From CBFGTV01 sp965652145 (GTDB lineage: Bacteria > Bacillota > Clostridia > Peptostreptococcales > Natronincolaceae), in NCBI GenBank assembly GCA_965652145.1, contig CBFGTV010000119.1:1-6277 (forward strand): a stretch of 6,277 nucleotides of DNA, written 5' to 3'. The position numbers and the translations under genes were made by a program. The stretch's first letter is position 1. Each line of letters starts with the position of its first letter. Positions 1 to 5,612 of the stretch are shown here, one piece after another. The notes under the pieces are model-generated. The model was not told where the DNA came from and made no database searches. It saw only the letters and a list, made by a program, of their open reading frames with translations.

Positions 1-112
1 GCTGCAGTTACTAGTTCAAACTATTCATTTTTCATAGTCATATTATACTAAAAGTATTAAGTTGTTTATAAAAAGAGACGAATATAGTAATATATTGAAA
101 GGAGCTGAAAAT

Positions 113-292
113 ATGTTAAGCATGCAAGCAGTTAATGACTTAATGACAGTGGTTAATCAACTAGATGCAAGGATTGAAAGCCACAAGGAACAGATCAGTA
201 CAAGAGAATTAGAGTTTATGGCTTATCAACGTATCAAAATTTTGCAGCTAATTGATGATTTACATGCCAAGGAAAGCTATTTTAAGGATTAA
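113..292 (+). CDS. Small hypothetical protein (59 aa) upstream of cheX
   Basis: I do not recognise this protein. The start is set at the ATG at 113 because GAAAGGAG (97-104) lies 8 nt upstream; a TTG at 62 in the same frame has no such site. The product is short, charged and likely mostly helical. Heptad-like hydrophobic spacing runs from about residue 5 to 50 (Val, Leu, Ile, Leu), with no Cys, no signal peptide and no membrane segment. It may form a coiled coil or a small helical bundle. It is followed on the same strand by cheX, 72 bases downstream, with no convincing terminator between them, so co-transcription is plausible. A chemotaxis or flagellar role would be guesswork from that neighbour alone. 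The good ribosome binding site is the main reason to believe it is translated. Confidence 0.6.
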   Translation: MLSMQAVNDLMTVVNQLDARIESHKEQISTRELEFMAYQRIKILQLIDDLHAKESYFKD

Positions 293-364
293 AACCCCTG
301 CTGTATTGTATACGATCAGCTGACCGCCATGGCTTTTTGAAAATGAAATAGATTGGAGAATTTT

Positions 365-811
365 ATGGAAGTTAAATATATTAATCCCTTTCTCGAGGCC
401 TTCACTAAAACTTTGGAACAGTTAGGCATTATGAATATTAAAAGGGGGAATATGACTAAAAAAAGCAGTTTTTATGTTGATTCTGATCTTTCTACAATAA
501 TTGCCTTAAAGGGTGATCTAAAGGGCAACATAGCCCTATCCATGCCCCAGAATACTGCAAGTAATATAGCCTCAGCCATGATGATGGGGATGGCTCCCAC
601 AGAGGAAATGACTAAAAGTGCCATTGGAGAGCTATCAAGCATGATTGCAGGTATGGCTTCCACCATGCTGACATCTGCTGGATTAACACTGCAAATTAGT
701 CCACCCGCCATTGTAATGAAGGCTGCCGATATTGATCCTCAAGAAGCCTTGACAATTGATTTTGAAACTCCGTCGGGGAAAATTGAACTTAATATTGGAT
801 TTAGTATATAG
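365..811 (+). CDS. cheX: CheX-like chemotaxis CheY-P phosphatase
   Basis: This 148-residue protein belongs to the CheC/CheX/FliY phosphatase family, which removes phosphate from CheY-P in the cytoplasm and so resets flagellar motor signalling. The ATG at 365 is chosen because GGAG (355-358) sits 6 nt upstream; an in-frame TTG at 353 would overlap that site. The N-terminus (MEVKYINPFLEAF) is typical of CheX. A middle segment (about residues 47-61) matches the G-x-L-K-G-N-I-A-L-S-M-P strand of the family. The single helix motif expected in CheX follows at residues 86-98 (AIGELSSMIAGMA). Length and single-motif layout fit CheX rather than CheC, which has two motifs. The catalytic pair in this family is Glu and Asn in ExxN; here Glu89 is present but position 92 is Ser (AGC, 638-640). 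Catalysis may therefore be weakened, or the protein may only bind CheY-P. No other chemotaxis gene is visible nearby. Confidence 0.9.
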   Translation: MEVKYINPFLEAFTKTLEQLGIMNIKRGNMTKKSSFYVDSDLSTIIALKGDLKGNIALSMPQNTASNIASAMMMGMAPTEEMTKSAIGELSSMIAGMASTMLTSAGLTLQISPPAIVMKAADIDPQEALTIDFETPSGKIELNIGFSI

Positions 812-893
812 TATTACCTCAAAACCAATTTACTAAAGTAAAAGATTTTAAATTTTAATTCTTTCTTTATTTATCTACTCTCAAAATAGTAAA

Positions 894-913
894 GACCGTC
901 TTTTCAGGCGGTC
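894..913. terminator. Probable bidirectional terminator between cheX and trpB
   Basis: GACCGTC and GGCGGTC pair in a 7-bp, GC-rich stem (one G-U) around a 6-nt loop, TTTTCA. The downstream flank is T-rich on both strands: ATTACTTATTTTT on plus, TTTACTATTTT on minus. It lies between the convergent ends of cheX and trpB, where a shared terminator is expected. The trpB transcript would then have a 3' tail of about 220 nt. Neither flank is a perfect T-run, so efficiency is uncertain. Confidence 0.6.
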
Positions 914-959
914 ATTACTTATTTTTAAGGATAAATATAATTTATCATCTAAGCATTTA

Positions 960-991
960 ATGGTATGGAATATTATGCATAAACATACCAT
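960..991. repeat. Inverted repeat, 8-bp arms, in the cheX-trpB spacer
   Basis: ATGGTATG (960-967) and CATACCAT (984-991) are perfect inverted arms around a 16-nt spacer that itself contains the palindrome TTATGCATAA. Pairing can extend outward by about four A-T pairs if one base is bulged. No T-run follows on either strand, so it does not look like an ordinary terminator. It could be an RNA hairpin in the trpB 3' region or a protein-binding palindrome. Confidence 0.5.
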
Positions 992-1117
992 AAATTTAAC
1001 ATCCTGAAAACTTAGACTCTTATAATTAGATAGATTCCCCCTTGAAATCCTTGAAATATTTATCAAACCTGGAGACAAAGAATAGGTGCCTTGGCATTAT
1101 AATTGATGCCTTTCATT

Positions 1118-2320
1118 TCATACCTTTTTGGGGACTTTACCCCCTAAATATTGGTGTACTGTATTCATATCCTTATCTCCCCTGCCCGATAAATTCACTA
1201 CAATAATCTCCTCTTGCTTGGTTTGAGGCGCCAGCTTCATTAAATGGGCAATGGCATGGGCACTTTCAAGGGCTGGAATAATCCCTTCCTTCTGAGTTAG
1301 ATACTGTAGTGCCTCCATAGCTTCATCATCCGTCACACTTTCATAAATCCCCCTTTTTGTCTCATGGAAAAAGGCGTGCTCCGGCCCTACACCGGGGTAA
1401 TCAAGCCCTGATGAAATAGAGTGAACTGGCATAACCTGACCCTGTTGATCCTGCAACAAATAGGTCATCATACCATGGATCACTCCTACCGAACCCTTGG
1501 TGAGGGTAGCTGCATGTTCACTGGTATTGATTCCCTTCCCTGCTGCCTCTACCCCGATCAGCTTAACTGCTAATTCTTCCTTAAAGGGGTAAAAAAGTCC
1601 CATTGCATTGCTTCCGCCCCCTACGCAGGCAATCAAATAATCCGGCAAGCGCCCTTCCTTTTCAAGGATTTGTACCCTCACTTCGTCCCCAATAATTCGC
1701 TGAAAATCCCTAACGATGGTGGGATAGGGATGAGGCCCCACCACTGACCCAAGGAGATAAAAGGTGTCCTCTGAATTGACAATCCAGTCTTGAATGGCCT
1801 CATCAACGGCATCATTCAGGGTGGCGGTTCCTGAGGATACACTGTTAACTTTGGCCCCCAACAGCTCCATTTTTAATACATTCAAAGACTGCCGCACCAC
1901 GTCCTCCTTTCCCATGTAGATCTCACAGGGTAAATCAAACATGGCACAAATGGTGGCAGTCGCCACCCCATGCTGGCCTGCTCCGGTCTCGGCAATAATT
2001 CGCTTTTTCCCCATTCTTTTTGCCAATAGCACTTGGCCAATGACATTATTAATTTTGTGAGCTCCTGTGTGATTTAAATCCTCCCTTTTTAAATAGACTT
2101 TCCCACCCCCCAGGGCTTTGGTCAGGTTTTGGGCATAGTATAGCGGTGTAGGCCTGCCGGAGTATTCCCTGACATAATATTGATATTCCTTGATAAATTC
2201 TACATCCTCTCTGGCAGCTAGGAATTCCTGCTCCAGATCATTTAAAGCATCCATCAGAGTTTCAGGTACGTACTGGCCGCCAAATCTACCGAATCTTATG
2301 GGTAATGTCTTTTTCTTCAT
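1118..2320 (-). CDS. trpB: Tryptophan synthase beta chain (TrpB1 type)
   Basis: TrpB is a cytoplasmic PLP enzyme that condenses indole with L-serine to give L-tryptophan, normally as an alpha2-beta2 complex with TrpA. The 400-residue length matches the TrpB1 class. The N-terminus (FGRFGGQYVPETL, residues 10-22) is typical. The PLP-binding Lys89 lies in HTGAHKINN, and the catalytic Glu111 in AETGAGQHGVATAT. The phosphate-binding loop GGGSNAMG spans 234-241, Asp307 lies in GLDYPGVGPE, and Ser378 in the C-terminal LSGRGDKD contacts the pyridine nitrogen. No key residue is missing. The ATG at 2320 is preceded by GGGAGG (2329-2334) with 8 nt spacing. No trpA or other trp gene adjoins it: cheX lies convergently downstream and thiC upstream has its own terminator. 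The gene is therefore monocistronic under a Trp T-box. Indole salvage, or partnership with a distant trpA, would explain it; both are inference. Confidence 0.97.
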   Translation of the reverse strand: MKKKTLPIRFGRFGGQYVPETLMDALNDLEQEFLAAREDVEFIKEYQYYVREYSGRPTPLYYAQNLTKALGGGKVYLKREDLNHTGAHKINNVIGQVLLAKRMGKKRIIAETGAGQHGVATATICAMFDLPCEIYMGKEDVVRQSLNVLKMELLGAKVNSVSSGTATLNDAVDEAIQDWIVNSEDTFYLLGSVVGPHPYPTIVRDFQRIIGDEVRVQILEKEGRLPDYLIACVGGGSNAMGLFYPFKEELAVKLIGVEAAGKGINTSEHAATLTKGSVGVIHGMMTYLLQDQQGQVMPVHSISSGLDYPGVGPEHAFFHETKRGIYESVTDDEAMEALQYLTQKEGIIPALESAHAIAHLMKLAPQTKQEEIIVVNLSGRGDKDMNTVHQYLGGKVPKKV

Positions 2321-2467
2321 TTTCTTTTCCTCCCTTATTCTATTTCTTTTTCTTAACTTTACCGATCGTCCACTATCTGTTTACTAATGACTAAAGGGTA
2401 CTTCTCATTTCCAAGAGCTGACCGTCATATTTAAGTCATTTTGCCAAATCCCCCCTTTCTATATAAT

Positions 2468-2510
2468 AAAAAAAGAGCATGCCATCCCTAAAAAAGGGAC
2501 GGAATACTCT
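2468..2510 (-). terminator. T-box terminator 2 (downstream module)
   Basis: AGAGTAT plus CCGTCCCT pairs with AGGGATGG plus ATGCTCT (15 bp, one T-C mismatch), followed by seven T on the minus strand. The CCGTCCC part of the 5' arm is also the partner of T-box sequence 2 in antiterminator 2, so terminator and antiterminator exclude each other. It is longer than terminator 1 and lies about 150 nt before the trpB start codon. Confidence 0.93.
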
Positions 2511-2570
2511 TTACTCCGCGGTACCACCCAAATTAGACAGTTACACCCATCTTCCTAAGCTCTTTGATAC

Positions 2571-2610
2571 AAAAAAATAAACATTTCATCCTAATTATAG
2601 GACGAAATGT
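2571..2610 (-). terminator. T-box terminator 1 (upstream module)
   Basis: ACATTTCGTCCT pairs with AGGATGAAATGT (12 bp, one G-U) around loop ATAATT, followed by a run of seven T (minus strand). The 5' arm is the partner of T-box sequence 1 in the competing antiterminator: CCT (2599-2601) pairs with AGG, and TTTCGT (2602-2607) with GCGGAA. The two structures are therefore mutually exclusive, as in a classical T-box switch. Confidence 0.93.
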
Positions 2611-2874
2611 TATCATTCCGCGTTGCCACCTAGCTTAGACAGATGTAATCTATCTCACTTTTCCAGGTACGGAAAACAAAGCCTTGTTTTCGATACCCTG
2701 CCTCTATAACGTGAGGCCTACGGCTTCATGATACTCTCCATAAGGATTTCCCACTGCTTCTCCTGGAGCCATTCCATAAGCACCTTTGCATCAGGCTTCC
2801 ACCATCCCCGACTCGCTTGGCCATCGCTGCTTATCTACTCTTTCCAGTCATCGAATTTGAACTTATTTTGTATG

Positions 2875-2903
2875 ATTATACAGTATTCATTTAGGGGTGT
2901 CAA
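2875..2903 (-). promoter_or_regulatory. Consensus sigma-A promoter of the trpB leader
   Basis: The minus strand carries a perfect TTGACA (-35, 2898-2903), a 17-nt spacer and a perfect TATAAT (-10, 2875-2880). Transcription should start near 2868, about 25 nt before Stem I of the T-box. A promoter this strong with a long attenuating leader suggests that trpB expression is set almost wholly by the riboswitch. No operator overlapping it is evident. Confidence 0.93.
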
Positions 2904-2915
2904 TGGTTATTAATT

Positions 2916-2965
2916 AAAAATTTTAGTCCCTAAAACCCATTTCATTCTGAAAGGATCTTAGGGAC
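2916..2965 (-). terminator. Intrinsic terminator of thiC
   Basis: On the minus strand GTCCCTAAGATCC pairs with GGGTTTTAGGGAC (13 bp including G-U pairs, 2926-2965). The hairpin is capped by an inner TTTCA/TGAAA stem with loop GAA and followed by TAAAATTTTT. It lies 85 nt after the thiC stop and just before the -35 box of the trpB promoter, so it insulates trpB from thiC read-through. Confidence 0.85.
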
Positions 2966-3049
2966 CTTCTTGATACCAGGTTCAGGCGAGAGCTAATACC
3001 TAGCCTCTAAATTAAGGGGCTATCGTAGTCAAATTCCCCAATAGTGGTA
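2966..3049 (-). other. 3' untranslated segment between thiC stop and its terminator
   Basis: This stretch carries no gene. It can form a 7-bp hairpin, TAGCCCC/GAGGCTA (3001-3022, one G-U), with no T-run after it, and a GC-richer piece around 2975-2995 containing CCTGAACCTGG. I could not match it to a riboswitch class by eye. It may simply be the thiC 3' UTR. Confidence 0.4.
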
Positions 3050-4363
3050 CTAGTCTTCTTCCCTTAATATGTTGATGTTTTTCCCTGCCATTACCTTGTT
3101 CATATTCCTCATGGCACACATTTTACCACACATCGTGCAGGTATCTTCGTGCTCTGGGGTCGATTCTTCCCTGTATCTTCTAGCCTTTTCAGGGTCGATT
3201 GCCAGTTCAAACATAGTATTCCAATCAAGGGCTTGCCTTGCCCTGCTCATTTTGTTATCCCATTCCCTGGCTCCCTTTATATCCTTCGCAATATCAGCAG
3301 CATGAGCCGCAATTTTGGCAGCAATAATTCCCTCCCTCATATCTTCAAGATTAGGCAGCCGTAAATGCTCAGCCGGGGTTACATAACATAAAAAATCGGC
3401 TCCATTGGCGGCGGCAACAGCTCCTCCAATGGCGCTGGTAATATGGTCATAGCCTGGTGCAACATCCGTCACCAGGGGCCCCAGCACATAGAAGGGGGCT
3501 CCATGGCAAAGCCTTTTTTCCAGCAGCATATTAGCGGCAATTTCATTCAGCGCCATATGGCCTGGCCCTTCAATCATAACCTGTACATTTTTTTCCCAGG
3601 CTCTTTTGGTAAGCTCTCCCAGGGTAATAAGCTCTTTAATTTGACTGGCATCAGTGGCATCATGTATGCTACCGGGCCGGCAGGCATCCCCCAGACTGAT
3701 GGTAACATCATATTTGGCACAAATATCCAATACCTGATCATAGTATTCATAAAAGGGATTCTCTTTGTTATTTAATTCCATCCAGGCGTACAGTAATGAA
3801 CCACCCCTGGAAACAATATTGGTCAGCCGAGGATTTCGCTTAAATACCCGGGCGGCTTCTCGATTGATTCCAGCATGGATTGTCATAAAGTCAATTCCGT
3901 CAATTGCGTGCTTTTCCACCACCTTAAGAAATTCTTCCGCTGTTATATCCTTTAACTCCTTATCGTAAAACCCCACTGCATCGTAAATAGGTACCGTTCC
4001 AATCATGGCCGGTGACAGATCAATCAAGGCCCGTCTAAATGCTTCGGTCTTACCATAGGAGCTTAAATCCATGATAGCCTCGGCCTTCATATCAATGGCT
4101 GTTTTAACCTTTTCCATTTCCATGTCTATGTTGACACAGTCTTTAGAAATTCCCAGGTTGACGTTGATTTTTGTCCTGAGGCCCTGGCCAACTCCCTCGG
4201 GGCTAAGGCCATGGTGGTTTTTGTTGGCAGGAATAACAATTTTACCTTCTGCCATCAGCTCTCGAAGAATTTCCACCTCCATTTGCTCCTTTTCTGCTAC
4301 AATTGTCATCTCCTTTGTAACGATTCCCTTACGGGCTGCATCCATTTGGGTTGTGTAATTCAT
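3050..4363 (-). CDS. thiC: Phosphomethylpyrimidine synthase ThiC
   Basis: ThiC is a radical-SAM [4Fe-4S] enzyme that rearranges aminoimidazole ribotide into HMP-phosphate, the pyrimidine half of thiamine. The 437 residues begin MNYTTQMDAARKG. That ATG (4363) has AGGAAG (4371-4376) 7 nt upstream, whereas an in-frame ATG 24 nt earlier has no site and would sit on that ribosome binding site. Family signatures are clear: PANKNHHGLSPEGVGQGLRTKIN (45-67, metal and substrate region), MTIHAGINREA (160-170), SRGGSLLYAWM (185-195), SLGDACRPGSIHDATDASQ (223-241), EGPGHMALNEI (265-275), GPLVTDVAPGYDHITSAIGGA (295-315) and TPAEHLRLP (329-337). The C-terminal cluster ligands are Cys409, Cys412 and Cys416, spaced CX2CX3C instead of the CX2CX4C of E. 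coli ThiC. The short length and missing N-terminal extension fit the clostridial/archaeal form. It is transcribed alone, under a TPP riboswitch. Confidence 0.97.
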   Translation of the reverse strand: MNYTTQMDAARKGIVTKEMTIVAEKEQMEVEILRELMAEGKIVIPANKNHHGLSPEGVGQGLRTKINVNLGISKDCVNIDMEMEKVKTAIDMKAEAIMDLSSYGKTEAFRRALIDLSPAMIGTVPIYDAVGFYDKELKDITAEEFLKVVEKHAIDGIDFMTIHAGINREAARVFKRNPRLTNIVSRGGSLLYAWMELNNKENPFYEYYDQVLDICAKYDVTISLGDACRPGSIHDATDASQIKELITLGELTKRAWEKNVQVMIEGPGHMALNEIAANMLLEKRLCHGAPFYVLGPLVTDVAPGYDHITSAIGGAVAAANGADFLCYVTPAEHLRLPNLEDMREGIIAAKIAAHAADIAKDIKGAREWDNKMSRARQALDWNTMFELAIDPEKARRYREESTPEHEDTCTMCGKMCAMRNMNKVMAGKNINILREED

Positions 4364-4417
4364 TTTGCCACTTCCTTTCAAGTTCATCTTAATCCTAACA
4401 GTTATGTTTTACTGTAT

Positions 4418-4447
4418 AAAAAAACACCAACCCATAGGATTGGTGTT
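4418..4447 (-). terminator. Attenuator terminator of the thiC TPP riboswitch
   Basis: On the minus strand AACACCAATCC pairs with GGGTTGGTGTT (11 bp, one T-G) around a TAT loop, followed by seven T. It lies between the TPP aptamer and the thiC ribosome binding site, so it is the expected expression platform: with TPP bound, transcription stops here. I did not resolve the competing antiterminator. Confidence 0.9.
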
Positions 4448-4497
4448 TAAAACATAAGCATATCAATATTTCTTCAACAGCATTATGCCAATAAACA

Positions 4498-4590
4498 ACT
4501 CCCTACGCTAGTATTATCTAGTTCAGGTAATTAGGGTCAAAGAAATACGGTTCTTAATCTCAGCTGGCCATTCCAGCCCCCCTGTGCTTT
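4498..4590 (-). promoter_or_regulatory. TPP riboswitch (THI element) upstream of thiC
   Basis: The minus strand shows the conserved order of a TPP aptamer. A G-rich 5' strand (GGGGGG, 4577-4582) comes first, then a GCTGG/CCAGC hairpin and the CTGAGAT pyrimidine-sensing motif (4558-4564). After these come ACCC, ACCTGAACTAGATAATACTAGCG (the pyrophosphate arm, with CTAG/CTAG closing around ATAATA) and a terminal GTAGGGAG. TPP binding should lower thiC expression through the terminator downstream, giving end-product control of thiamine synthesis. Confidence 0.96.
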
Positions 4591-4617
4591 TTAGTAATTA
4601 TTTAATTTTACTCTTTT

Positions 4618-4646
4618 ATACTAGCATAGTTGACTCTTATTTGCAA
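4618..4646 (-). promoter_or_regulatory. Sigma-A promoter of the thiC leader
   Basis: The minus strand has TTGCAA (-35, 4641-4646), a 17-nt spacer and TAGTAT (-10, 4618-4623), the latter preceded by TG-n as an extended -10. The predicted start near 4611 places the TPP aptamer at the very 5' end of the transcript. The promoter lies only about 35 nt past the stop of the AraC-family gene, and I see no terminator between them. Confidence 0.7.
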
Positions 4647-4680
4647 TTGGCTTTAGATAGTTCTGTTATTGAAAAATGTA

Positions 4681-5532
4681 CTATTTTACTGGAATCCAGA
4701 TTTCCATATAGGAATCGTTCTGGGTTGGATCCTCACTGATATAAACTTCGAAGGAATCGCCCCCTGTGTGTTCGTAGCCGTTTGATGGAAACCATTCTGA
4801 AAAGATTTGCTTCCAAGCCCTACTGATACTATCGGGAACTGGGCCCCTCACTTCAAATACCGCCCATTTGGAGGCAGGCTGCATTAATACTTCAAAATCC
4901 TCCCCAGGCTTTAGGGTAGATTCCACTGCGATCCAGTAATCCATTTTGTTTTCTTCTGTATTATAGTCTGCACTTAGGCCCATTACTCCTTTGATTTCTC
5001 CATTGTTTAACCTTACCAGTTGTTCCACTGTGCCGTCTTGATTAAGCTGGTTCCAAAACCTGCTAATGGCTTCACCCATATCATCAAAGGAAACCGTCTG
5101 CTTTCTACCCACTACCTCAAAGCTTTCTTTTTCAACAATACGATACTTCATTGGTTCCGCTCCTTTCAAGTTTACCTGAATACTCAGGCGATTATAGGAT
5201 TCCAGCCTTCCCTTGCCCCTTCGTGCTTCAGTGGGAGTAATTCCATGATGCTTACGAAAGGCTTTGGAAAAGGCCTCAGGAGTGTCATATCCATATTTAA
5301 GGGCTAGGTCAATCACCTTACAGTCCGAGCTGATCAGCTCTTGGACGGCCAGGGTTAGCCTGCGCCTTCTTACATATTCAGCCACTGTCATATCGGTTAA
5401 GATCATGAACAGCCGCTGAAAGTGAAAGCTCGAAAGGTGGGCCTGTCTAGCAATCCCTTCAATTGTAATTTCATCCTGCAGGTGATTTTCTATATAATCT
5501 ATTGCCCTCTGTAAAGCCTCTACCATTGTCAT
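4681..5532 (-). CDS. AraC-family regulator with C-terminal GyrI-like ligand domain (Rob-like)
   Basis: This 283-residue protein has the layout of E. coli Rob: an N-terminal AraC DNA-binding domain and a C-terminal GyrI-like domain that binds small hydrophobic or cationic ligands. Residues 8-105 hold both helix-turn-helix units: ITIEGIARQAHLSSFHFQRLF (22-42) and VIDLALKYGYDTPEAFSKAFRKHHGITPTEAR (73-104), the AraC signature. Residues 128-283 start MKYRIVEKESFEVVG and end SFEVYISEDP...MEIWIPVK, as in GyrI-like domains. The ATG at 5532 is chosen because AAGGAG (5541-5546) lies 8 nt upstream; a TTG at 5562 has none. A second good ribosome binding site inside the gene precedes Met128 at the domain border. 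The gene lies 80 nt after the SAVED-domain gene on the same strand, with no strong terminator between, so co-transcription is possible. Regulators of this class often control efflux or stress genes; the target here cannot be read from the sequence. Confidence 0.92.
   Translation of the reverse strand: MTMVEALQRAIDYIENHLQDEITIEGIARQAHLSSFHFQRLFMILTDMTVAEYVRRRRLTLAVQELISSDCKVIDLALKYGYDTPEAFSKAFRKHHGITPTEARRGKGRLESYNRLSIQVNLKGAEPMKYRIVEKESFEVVGRKQTVSFDDMGEAISRFWNQLNQDGTVEQLVRLNNGEIKGVMGLSADYNTEENKMDYWIAVESTLKPGEDFEVLMQPASKWAVFEVRGPVPDSISRAWKQIFSEWFPSNGYEHTGGDSFEVYISEDPTQNDSYMEIWIPVK
5149..5166 (-). promoter_or_regulatory. Internal ribosome binding site and ATG inside the AraC-family gene
   Basis: AAAGGAG (5160-5166, minus strand) is followed after exactly 8 nt by the in-frame ATG of Met128 (5149-5151). 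That Met begins the GyrI-like domain. Initiation here would yield a separate 156-residue ligand-binding protein from the same mRNA. The motif encodes Lys-Gly-Ala in the linker, where such codons are not expected to be constrained. Confidence 0.5.
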
Positions 5533-5612
5533 ATGCCTCACTCCTTGATTCCATTTTACCAATGAGTATTGTTGATTACCTGTCTTTTTGTGCGTTCGTT
5601 GGACTGGATTTG

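Larger units (their letters stand above)
812..1117. other. Intergenic spacer between convergent cheX and trpB
   Basis: About 300 AT-rich bases separate the ends of cheX (+) and trpB (-). I see a terminator-like hairpin at 894-913, an 8-bp-arm inverted repeat at 960-991, and a small 5-bp hairpin at 1093-1110 (GGCAT/ATGCC). A 65-codon minus-strand reading frame crosses this stretch. It lacks a ribosome binding site, has no recognisable protein features and runs through the terminator hairpin, so I do not call it a gene. Confidence 0.6.
2468..2868 (-). promoter_or_regulatory. Trp-specific T-box leader with duplicated antiterminator/terminator
   Basis: This trpB leader senses uncharged tRNA-Trp. 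In Stem I, the lower helix pairs CTGGA (2843-2847) with TCCAG (2763-2767). The specifier loop has AGTA (2836-2839) opposite GAA (2772-2774), followed directly by the specifier TGG (2769-2771), the Trp codon. The upper helix pairs ATAAGC (2829-2834) with GCTTAT (2776-2781). It carries the distal AGCGAG and TGCAAAG double T-loop elements that contact the tRNA elbow. A Stem II-region hairpin (GCCTC/GAGGC, 2700-2717) and a Stem III (2664-2700) follow. T-box sequence 1 is AGGTGGCAACGCGG (2618-2631); its antiterminator (2599-2631) has a TGGCAAC bulge for the tRNA acceptor end. After terminator 1, a second T-box sequence, GGGTGGTACCGCGG (2516-2529), forms another antiterminator (2496-2529, bulge TGGTACC) ahead of terminator 2. 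No second Stem I exists; only about 45 nt separate the modules. Confidence 0.95.

Noticed and set aside
44..49. TATACT as a -10 box for the small gene and cheX
   Set aside because: No acceptable -35 element lies 16-18 nt upstream, and AT-rich sequence gives such hexamers by chance.
1..51. 3' end of an upstream gene entering from the left edge
   Set aside because: Two frames stay open for only 11-16 codons, with no recognisable protein signature, so it cannot be told from chance.
318..326. Shared AGCTGACCG at 318 and 2416
   Set aside because: A 9-base match with unrelated flanks in this window size is compatible with chance.
881..1078. 65-codon minus-strand reading frame in the cheX-trpB spacer
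   Set aside because: No ribosome binding site, no recognisable protein pattern, and it runs through the terminator hairpin at 894-913 and the inverted repeat at 960-991.
2468..2570. A complete second T-box riboswitch in tandem
   Set aside because: Only about 45 nt lie between terminator 1 and T-box sequence 2, too short for a Stem I and specifier loop. Only the antiterminator/terminator module is duplicated.
2728..2913. Plus-strand reading frame over the trpB leader
   Set aside because: It is antisense to the T-box Stem I and the trpB promoter, whose RNA features explain the sequence fully.
3069..4358. Several plus-strand reading frames opposite thiC
   Set aside because: They are antisense shadows of the well-supported thiC coding sequence, with no homology features of their own.
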